NCBI RefSeq assembly: GCF_004297265.1
Contig: NZ_SCUT01000059.1
Coordinates: forward strand, 62,001-126,000
DNA length: 64,000 nt
Direction of reading: 5' to 3'
Source: Reyranella sp.
GTDB lineage: Bacteria; Pseudomonadota; Alphaproteobacteria; Reyranellales; Reyranellaceae
Part shown: positions 58,276 through 64,000 of the stretch, one piece after another
Layout: every line of letters begins with the position of its first letter
Position numbering within the stretch: position 1 is the first letter of the stretch
The notes under the pieces: generated by a model
The model's input: only the letters and a program-made list of their open reading frames with translations
Told to the model about the DNA's origin: nothing
Databases searched by the model: none
Position numbers and translations under genes: made by a program

Positions 58276-60087
58276 TTATCGGCCCGCCGCGTAGCCCTGC
58301 ATGCCACGCGGATTGGCGGCCGCCTTGCGCCACGGATCGTCGCGCGTCGCGGCGGTGAGACGGCCTTCGGACCACTGGTCGTTCACCTCGACCTCGTGGC
58401 CGCGCTTCTTCAGCTCGGCGACGGTGTCCTTGGGGATACGGCCTTCCAGCACCAGAACGCCGGGGCGCGCGGTGCGCGGCCAGAAGGAGGAGGGGAAGTG
58501 CTCGCTGTGCCAGGCCGGCGCATCGATCGCCTCCTGCAGGTTCATGCCGCAGTGGACGTGGCGCAGGAAATGCTGCGTGACCCACTGGTCCTGCTGGTCG
58601 CCGCCCGGCGATCCCCAGACCATGTACGGCTCGCCGTCGCGGTGGGCGAGGGTGGGCGTGAGCGTGCTGCGCGGCCGCTTGCCCGGCGCCAGCGAACCCG
58701 GGAGCCCTTCCTCCAGCCAGAACATCTGGCCGCGCGTGCCGAGCGGAAAGCCGATCTCGGGAATCACCGGCGAGCTCTGCAGCCAGCCACCCGAGGGGGT
58801 GGCCGAGATCATGTTGCCGTCCTTGTCGATGATGTCGAAATGCACGGTGTCGCCGTTGGTCTGGCCGACGCGGCCGACGGTCGGCTCGCCGGCGCCGCTC
58901 GACGCGACGCCCAGCCGCACGCCGTCAGCGCGGCGCAGCTTCACGACGCCCCCATAGCCGTCGACCTTGCCGGGACGCTGCTCCATCGAGGCGTAGGCCG
59001 GATCGACCAGCGCGCGGCGGTCGGCATTGTAGGCGTCCGATAGCAGGGTCTGCATCGGCACGTCGACGAACGCCGGATCGCCATAGAATGCCTCGCGATC
59101 GGCATAAGCCAGCTTCAGGCATTCGACCTGCAGGTGGATGAAGTCGGGGCCGGTCGGATCCATGCCGTCGAGATCGAAACCCTTGAGCAGGGCGAGCTGC
59201 TGCAGAACCACCGGGCCCTGCGTCCAGGCGTGCGCCTTGCAAACCGTGTACCGACCGTAGTCGTAGGTGAGCGGTGCCTCGACCGTCGCCTGCCAGTTCG
59301 CCATGTCCTGGCCGGTCAGCACGCCCCGGTTGGGCTTGCCGGAGACGTCCATGACGTCCTGCGTGCGGCAGAAATTGTCGATCGCTTCGGCCACGAAGCC
59401 CTGACTCCAGGCTTTCCGCGCGCGCTCGATCTCCGCGTCGCGCCCGCCGCCGCCGGCTTCGGCCTCCTTCAGGATGCGGGCATAGGTGTTGCCGAGGGTG
59501 ACGTTGCGAAAGAGCGACTCGGGCTTTGGGACATTGCCGCCCGGCAGGAACACGTCGGCCGAGCTTTTCCAGTGGGTGCGGAACTGCTCGGCGACCGTGG
59601 CGATGGTCGCACTCGCGCGCTCGACGAGTGCATGGCCGTTCAGCCAATAGCCGATGGCGGGCGACAGCACGTCGGCGAGGCGCATCGTGCCGTAGTCGCG
59701 CAACACGAGCATGTACGCGTCGAAGGTGCCCGGGATGCAGGCAGGCAAGAGCCCGGTGCCGGGAATGAGGTCGAGGCCAAGGCCCTTGTAGTGGGCGATG
59801 GTGGCGCCGGCCGGCATCGGACCCTGGCCGCACACGACCTCGGTCTTGCCGCGGCGGACATCATGCAGGATCAACGGCGCATCGCCGCCGGGACCGCAGA
59901 GATGCGGCTCTACAACCTGCAAGGTGAAGGCGGTGGCAACGGCCGCGTCGAAGGCGTTGCCGCCCCGCTCCAGGATGCCCATGCCGACGGCGGTCGCGAT
60001 CCAGTGCGTGGAGGTGACGACGCCAAACGTGCCGACGATTTCCGGCCGTGTGGTGAAGGGATTGGGATTGATACGCTTCACGGTCAT
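58276..60087 (-). CDS. Gamma-glutamyltransferase-family Ntn hydrolase
   Basis: A 603-residue protein of the GGT family, which self-cleaves to expose an N-terminal Thr. The predicted cleavage site is in 'QTNGDTVHFDIIDKDGNM' at Thr414. 'PHLCGPGGDAPLIL' and 'GKRPRSTLTPTLAHRDG' are the other landmarks. There is no signal peptide, so unlike E. coli Ggt it seems cytoplasmic; this fits a role in splitting imported gamma-glutamyl or related compounds taken up by the transporter downstream. AAGGAG abuts the ATG; a GTG two codons in (60081) has better spacing and may be the true start. Confidence 0.9.
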   Translation of the reverse strand: MTVKRINPNPFTTRPEIVGTFGVVTSTHWIATAVGMGILERGGNAFDAAVATAFTLQVVEPHLCGPGGDAPLILHDVRRGKTEVVCGQGPMPAGATIAHYKGLGLDLIPGTGLLPACIPGTFDAYMLVLRDYGTMRLADVLSPAIGYWLNGHALVERASATIATVAEQFRTHWKSSADVFLPGGNVPKPESLFRNVTLGNTYARILKEAEAGGGGRDAEIERARKAWSQGFVAEAIDNFCRTQDVMDVSGKPNRGVLTGQDMANWQATVEAPLTYDYGRYTVCKAHAWTQGPVVLQQLALLKGFDLDGMDPTGPDFIHLQVECLKLAYADREAFYGDPAFVDVPMQTLLSDAYNADRRALVDPAYASMEQRPGKVDGYGGVVKLRRADGVRLGVASSGAGEPTVGRVGQTNGDTVHFDIIDKDGNMISATPSGGWLQSSPVIPEIGFPLGTRGQMFWLEEGLPGSLAPGKRPRSTLTPTLAHRDGEPYMVWGSPGGDQQDQWVTQHFLRHVHCGMNLQEAIDAPAWHSEHFPSSFWPRTARPGVLVLEGRIPKDTVAELKKRGHEVEVNDQWSEGRLTAATRDDPWRKAAANPRGMQGYAAGR

Positions 60088-60131
60088 CTCCTTGGGCAGG
60101 CGGCGCGGAGAGACCTTAAAGACCGTGGGCC

Positions 60132-61022
60132 CTAGCCGCTAGGGGCACCCGGGTCGGGAAGGTGCATCCAGTCAGGGATTTCCGGCACGATGCGCGTCGC
60201 ACCTGCCATCAGCGCGGTACCACCGGCGCGCGCCGCGTCGAGCCGCAGCATCGCCAGGGCGCGATCCCCCGTGCCGGAGCGCAACTCGCCGACTTCCTCG
60301 CCGTTGCGATGGACCGGCGTCCCGGGTTCTGGCAGCGGGCCTTCGACCTTGACGGGAAACAGGCGCTTCCTGATCAGGGCGCGGTATTTGGTGCGGGCCG
60401 TCAGCTCCTGGCCCATGTAGCAGCCCTTTTTCCAATCCACGCCGTTCAGCTCGTCGAAGCCGTTCTCGAGCAGCAAAGCTTTCTCGACCTGGAGATCGCG
60501 ACTGCCGTCGGGTACGCCAAGCGGCAGTCGCAGCGCGTCGTAGCTGGCAAGGGACGCTTCGACGAAGCCTCGCGCCGAAAGGAGCGTCGCCGCCTGTCCC
60601 GCCGGAGCGATCACGCGGACGCCCAGCATCCCTAGTCGGGGATCGGCGAACGACACCGCTCCCTCGATGCCAAATGCCCCCGACGTGTCGTCTCCGAACA
60701 CCGCGGCGACTTCGAGCGCGGCTCCCAGATCCTCGACGGCGACCTTGGAGCGCAGCTTGTACATCTTGAGTTTCTTCACGAGAGCCGGCGCCCGCTCGCG
60801 CTCGGTCTCCACGAAGAACGTGTCGCTGCCGGCATCGGCCACGAACATGTCGTTGAGGAAGCGTCCTTGAGGCGTGAGCAGCGCGGCCCAGATCGCGTGG
60901 TCCGGTGCCACCTTCCTCGTGTCGTTGGAGATCAGACCCTGCAGGAACTCGATGCGGTCGGCACCAGCGACGGAGATCACGCTGCGATGGGGCAGCAGGC
61001 TGAAAAAGGACGGCATGATCAT
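60132..61022 (-). CDS. ygfZ: YgfZ/GcvT-family folate-binding protein
   Basis: A 296-residue aminomethyltransferase-fold protein with the YgfZ signature 'KKGCYMGQELTART' (KGCYxGQE), whose Cys is important in the Fe-S repair role. 'AGADRIEFLQGLISNDTRKV' is the usual N-terminal segment. It supports tetrahydrofolate-dependent assembly or repair of some Fe-S enzymes. ATG 61022 is preferred; ATG 61016 is also possible. It is 44 bases downstream of the sulfur-unrelated GGT gene's start region on the opposite side and shares its strand. Confidence 0.92.
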   Translation of the reverse strand: MIMPSFFSLLPHRSVISVAGADRIEFLQGLISNDTRKVAPDHAIWAALLTPQGRFLNDMFVADAGSDTFFVETERERAPALVKKLKMYKLRSKVAVEDLGAALEVAAVFGDDTSGAFGIEGAVSFADPRLGMLGVRVIAPAGQAATLLSARGFVEASLASYDALRLPLGVPDGSRDLQVEKALLLENGFDELNGVDWKKGCYMGQELTARTKYRALIRKRLFPVKVEGPLPEPGTPVHRNGEEVGELRSGTGDRALAMLRLDAARAGGTALMAGATRIVPEIPDWMHLPDPGAPSG

Positions 61023-61094
61023 AGAGGTGGGGGCCGCTTCGATGCTTGGCAAGCATCTCATGGCCACAGGCCTAATGTGGACAATCGGCGGCCG

Positions 61095-61107
61095 GAGGCG
61101 AAGCCTC
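61095..61107 (-). terminator. Short hairpin after the sulfotransferase gene
   Basis: GAGGC-TTC-GCCTC begins immediately after the sulfotransferase stop on the minus strand. The stem is only 5 bp and no T-tract follows, so termination is doubtful. A 7-bp hairpin (GATGCTT/AAGCATC, 61041-61057) lies further on, before ygfZ. Confidence 0.3.
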
Positions 61108-62166
61108 TCAACGATATGCGCGCTCTCGTCGAACGTCTTCCGGAAATTCCTGCCGGATGGTTGTGGCGCGATGGCTCGGCCAGCTGAAGAGACTGCAATC
61201 CACGCCCAGATCGCTCAACCGGGCAATTGCCGCGTCGCGAATCTCGGGGTCCGCCAGCCAGTCCCGCCCGGCATCCTCTGACGGGCGCATGTGGCTGTCC
61301 TGGCCGTTGCGGGTGCCGTCGAGCGAATTGCCGAGCTTGCCCTCGATGGCGCGCATATGTTCCTTCCGCACCAGCCTCACCGCGGCAGGCAACATCGGCC
61401 AGTCTCGGTGCATGCCGCAGAAATGGTCGAGCAGGCGCGTCGCCGTTTCGACCGGCCGGTCGATCAGGTTATCGTAGGGGATCAGCTTCACCAGGCCGGG
61501 ATACCGCTCTGCTTGGAGTTGATAGGAGATGAACTGGCGGGCGTAGGAGACCAGCGCCGCATCAAACAGGTATTCCTGGAAGGACATGTCGGCGACCGGG
61601 CGGCCCCGCAGCAAATGGTACGCCGGACTGACATGTGCCTGGCAGTAGCGGAAATAGGAGAAAGCCTGGTCAACCGGGTTACGGTAGACGAGGGCGATCG
61701 GCGCTCCGCGTCCCTTGCGTGCCGCACGGTCCATCGCTGGCACCTTGACGGGGGCATAGTCGTAGTCCGCCAGATCCACGGGCGTGTGCCGATAGCTCTT
61801 CTCCTCGTGGAAACAGTCGTAACCAGGCACGTGGAACGAAGTGTGCCGCCACCAGTGCCTTGCCGAAACCATGTCGTGGAAGCCGGGACACACCGTATGT
61901 CCGATGAACATATGTTCGTCCGGCAGGGTCCCGGCCACTCGAAACAGCGGCCCGCCTCTGAAACGATTGAAGTCGAAGGCCGCGCCCAGCGGATCGCCGA
62001 TGACTTCGCCTGTCAGAAGATCGTCGAGGCGGCCGCCTTGTTCGAGATGGCATACGAAAGAGAAAAGATAGCGCAGGAACCAGGTGCCCGAGCGCGGCAC
62101 GGTCGACAGGACGGGGAGGCGATAAGTTCCAAACATGCAAACCGGTACGCAGTAAGCGCCCCTCAT
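61108..62166 (-). CDS. PAPS-dependent sulfotransferase-family protein
   Basis: A protein of about 352 residues. The PAPS 5'-phosphosulfate loop is 'STVPRSGTWFLRYLF' (residues 21-35) and the 3'-phosphate motif is 'LVYRNPVDQAFSYFRYC'. Together these define cytosolic-type sulfotransferases; bacterial members sulfate polysaccharides, lipids or small molecules. The ATG at 62166 is a best guess: GGGGAG is too close to it, and ATG 62136 would remove only ten residues. An AT-rich 290-base region lies upstream. The gene looks unlike its neighbours in context, so horizontal gain is possible. Confidence 0.82.
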   Translation of the reverse strand: MRGAYCVPVCMFGTYRLPVLSTVPRSGTWFLRYLFSFVCHLEQGGRLDDLLTGEVIGDPLGAAFDFNRFRGGPLFRVAGTLPDEHMFIGHTVCPGFHDMVSARHWWRHTSFHVPGYDCFHEEKSYRHTPVDLADYDYAPVKVPAMDRAARKGRGAPIALVYRNPVDQAFSYFRYCQAHVSPAYHLLRGRPVADMSFQEYLFDAALVSYARQFISYQLQAERYPGLVKLIPYDNLIDRPVETATRLLDHFCGMHRDWPMLPAAVRLVRKEHMRAIEGKLGNSLDGTRNGQDSHMRPSEDAGRDWLADPEIRDAAIARLSDLGVDCSLFSWPSHRATTIRQEFPEDVRRERAYR

Positions 62167-62458
62167 CTCCCCGTAATCTGTAAGGCAAATTACCTTATCA
62201 GCCCCGAAGTATTCTTGTTCGCTATTTTTTGCATGTCGTCTCAGTAGCGGCGCAAGTCTCGATACCCGTCTTCGTATGTGTGCGATCCGCGGAGAAAATA
62301 TACACACACTTTTTCAGTGGATATATGCCTTTGCTCTGGACGTGGGCTGACGGCAGCGGTTGCCCAGCGGCGCGGACAGCGAAACGGGACGCCCGCCGAG
62401 ACTGTTTGAGCGTTGGCGGTCTTGCTACAGAACTGCTTCGAATTGATTGGGGGTTTCC

Positions 62459-63451
62459 ATGACTTTCCGCGCGCTTGTCTTGACTCAGGGTGCCGACCGA
62501 AAGGTCAGCGGCGCCATCGAAACCCTGCCCGAGGACAAGCTGCCGGCGGGCGACGTCGTCGTGGCGATCGACTATTCGACCCTGAACTACAAGGACGGCC
62601 TGGTGCTCACCACCGGGGGTGGATTGGTCAAGACCTGGCCCCATGTCGGCGGCATCGACCTTGCCGGCACGGTCGAGACGTCCGGGAATGCCGCGTTCAA
62701 GGCCGGCGACAAGGTCGTGTTGAACGGCTATCGCGTGGGAGAACTGCATTGGGGCGGCTATGCCACCAAGGCGCGCGTGAAAGGTGACTGGCTCGTCAAG
62801 TTGCCGGCTTCCCTCTCGACCAGGCGCGCAATGGCGATCGGCACGGCGGGCTACACATCGATGCTCTGCGTAATGGCCCTCGAGAAGCATGGCATCGATC
62901 CGGCAAAGGGCGAGATTCTGGTCACGGGAGCAGCCGGCGGGGTTGGCTCAGTGGCCGTCGCGATCCTGGCGAAACTTGGCTACGCGGTGGTAGCGGCAAC
63001 CGGCCGGCCACAGGAGGGCGAATACCTCAAGTCGCTCGGCGCCACGACGATCATGGACCGCAAGGAACTGACCGAGGCGCCGGACCGGCCGCTGCTCGGC
63101 GAGCGCTTTGCCGGCGTCGTCGACACCGTATCCGGCGTGATGTTCGCCCGGGCGCTGGCGCAGGTGAAGTACGGCGGTGCGGCGGCAGTTTGCGGTCTCG
63201 CGGCCGGGCCATCGTTCCCCGGTTCGATCCTGCCGTTCATTCTGCGTGGCATAACCGTTTACGGCATCGACTCCGTGATGCTGCCGAAGGCGCCGCGTGA
63301 AGAGGCGTGGCGCCGTCTCGGGAGCGACCTGCCTCTCGACAGGCTCGATAGCACCGTGAGCGAGGCGGGCCTGGGCGATCTGATGGCTCTGGCGCCCAGG
63401 ATCCTCAAGGGGGAGGTCCGCGGTCGCGTCGTCGTCGACGTGAACAAATGA
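62459..63451 (+). CDS. YhdH/AcuI-type NADPH-dependent medium-chain reductase (acrylyl-CoA reductase family)
   Basis: A 330-residue zinc-free MDR enzyme of the YhdH/YhfP/AcuI group. N-terminal 'AIDYSTLNYKDGLVLTTGGG' and 'HVGGIDLAGTV' are the AcuI signatures; the cofactor motif is 'VTGAAGGVGSVAVAILAKLG', and the Arg in 'ATGRPQEGEYLKSLGA' favours NADPH. AcuI reduces acryloyl-CoA to propionyl-CoA in propionate, DMSP or 3-hydroxypropionate metabolism. Quinone reductase activity is the alternative. GGGGG lies just before the ATG. Confidence 0.9.
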   Translation: MTFRALVLTQGADRKVSGAIETLPEDKLPAGDVVVAIDYSTLNYKDGLVLTTGGGLVKTWPHVGGIDLAGTVETSGNAAFKAGDKVVLNGYRVGELHWGGYATKARVKGDWLVKLPASLSTRRAMAIGTAGYTSMLCVMALEKHGIDPAKGEILVTGAAGGVGSVAVAILAKLGYAVVAATGRPQEGEYLKSLGATTIMDRKELTEAPDRPLLGERFAGVVDTVSGVMFARALAQVKYGGAAAVCGLAAGPSFPGSILPFILRGITVYGIDSVMLPKAPREEAWRRLGSDLPLDRLDSTVSEAGLGDLMALAPRILKGEVRGRVVVDVNK

Positions 63452-63570
63452 TGTGGGCACGTCAATCCCGTTCGCCTGAAGCGCCCGCCAGGCGCATGGC
63501 GTTCGACGCAGGTCGTCGCTAGAACAGTCCCTCGATCAGCCGCGTTGCAGGGACCGGGGGAACGGGCGAA

Positions 63571-64000
63571 GTGACTCTCGATGACAATGTAGCGGCGTTG
63601 GTCGGAACGGCCGCCGCGGTAGGCCACGTCGCCATCGCGGCAGCTGTCACGGTCCACGTTCTGCTCTACAAGCGCAGCGTCGGCGCCGCGGTTTCGTGGA
63701 TCGGCATCGCCTGGCTCTCACCCTTCCTGGGCGGCCTGCTCTACGCCATCATGGGCATCAACCGCGTGAAGCGGCGCGCCTTGAGGCTCAAGAGACAACA
63801 CACGCCGCTCGCCGCGGCTGCGCCTGCGGCGTCAGTCGCGCGGGATTCGCTGACGCCGCTGGAATACGCGGTCGGGCGGCTCACGGGCCTGCCGTCGAAG
63901 CCGGGCAACATCGTCGAGATGCTGCACAGCGGCGACGAAGCCTACCCGCGGATGCTCGAGGAAATCGGCCGGGCCAAGACGACCGTTGGCCTCTGCAGCT
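63571..64000 (+). CDS. Cardiolipin synthase (PLD-type), N-terminal part
   Basis: The gene runs off the window; 143 codons are visible. Two transmembrane helices (about residues 10-33 and 40-60) are followed by 'GINRVKRRALRLK', the arrangement of ClsA-type cardiolipin synthases. 'LTPLEYAVGRLTGLPSKPGN' and 'HSGDEAYPRMLEEIGRAK' resemble the ClsA region that leads into the first PLD domain. The HKD motifs lie beyond the window. The GTG at 63571 has GGGGGAA about 12 bases upstream. The 119-base gap before it shows nothing else. Confidence 0.85.
   Translation, partial: MTLDDNVAALVGTAAAVGHVAIAAAVTVHVLLYKRSVGAAVSWIGIAWLSPFLGGLLYAIMGINRVKRRALRLKRQHTPLAAAAPAASVARDSLTPLEYAVGRLTGLPSKPGNIVEMLHSGDEAYPRMLEEIGRAKTTVGLCS

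Overview
The window is 64 kb of GC-rich chromosomal DNA. Gene families and gene order suggest a soil or water alphaproteobacterium of the Rhizobiales/Rhodospirillales/Reyranella kind. The grounds are the abundance of peptide and Liv-type ABC importers, Bug/TctC receptors, the order glyQ-glyS-ppdK, and dispersed palindromic intergenic repeats. The genus is an inference; there is no rRNA to anchor it. Genes are dense, with many 4-base ATGA/GTGA stop-start overlaps. I see no insertion sequence, prophage, CRISPR array or rRNA. There is one tRNA (Pro, anticodon CGG). No gene-free stretch exceeds 300 bases.

Layout. 1-7.9 kb: end of a molybdenum hydroxylase large subunit, a DMT permease, a peptide-type solute receptor divergent from two tandem paralogous amidases, an M20 N-carbamoyl-amino-acid-type amidohydrolase and a YbaK deacylase. 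This reads as an amide/ureide scavenging locus. 8-13.7 kb: small proteins, an alpha/beta hydrolase with a Cys in the nucleophile elbow, an AI-2E/PerM permease, a YqjE/YqjD pair, and a glutaredoxin-DinB fusion. The fusion's redox motif contains an in-frame TGA where the first Cys belongs (probable selenocysteine). 13.7-20.6 kb: VOC protein, then a leftward run of a fused two-half ABC exporter, an NtaA/SnaA-type flavin monooxygenase and a Bug receptor, with a divergent LysR. 20.7-26.8 kb: secreted serine hydrolase and a complete Liv-type ABC importer. 26.8-32.6 kb: MarR/DUF1398 pair behind a perfect palindrome, TauD dioxygenase, GNAT, Fe-alcohol dehydrogenase plus SDR, TauE/SafE exporter. 32.7-38 kb: complete dipeptide-type ABC importer. 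38-41.7 kb: tRNA-Pro, aspartate dehydrogenase, LTXXQ protein, GlpD, zinc-ribbon protein. 41.8-48.7 kb: glyQ-glyS-ppdK-meaB-HIT, tightly coupled. 48.7-52.8 kb: LysR divergent from a membrane-anchored nucleotidylyltransferase followed by two paralogous GNAT acetyltransferases. 52.9-60.1 kb: second complete dipeptide-type importer with a gamma-glutamyltransferase-like enzyme at its head. 60.1-64 kb: YgfZ, a sulfotransferase behind an AT-rich leader, an AcuI/YhdH-type reductase and the start of a cardiolipin synthase.

Most notable: (i) the UGA-interrupted glutaredoxin-DinB protein with an intact frame on both sides, a strong ribosome site and two hairpins just 3' of the UGA; (ii) two families of cloverleaf-like intergenic palindromes whose hairpins keep pairing although their sequence changes; (iii) the membrane nucleotidylyltransferase plus twin GNAT cassette, whose substrate I cannot name. 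Functions are read from motifs and remembered family features; no searches were run.
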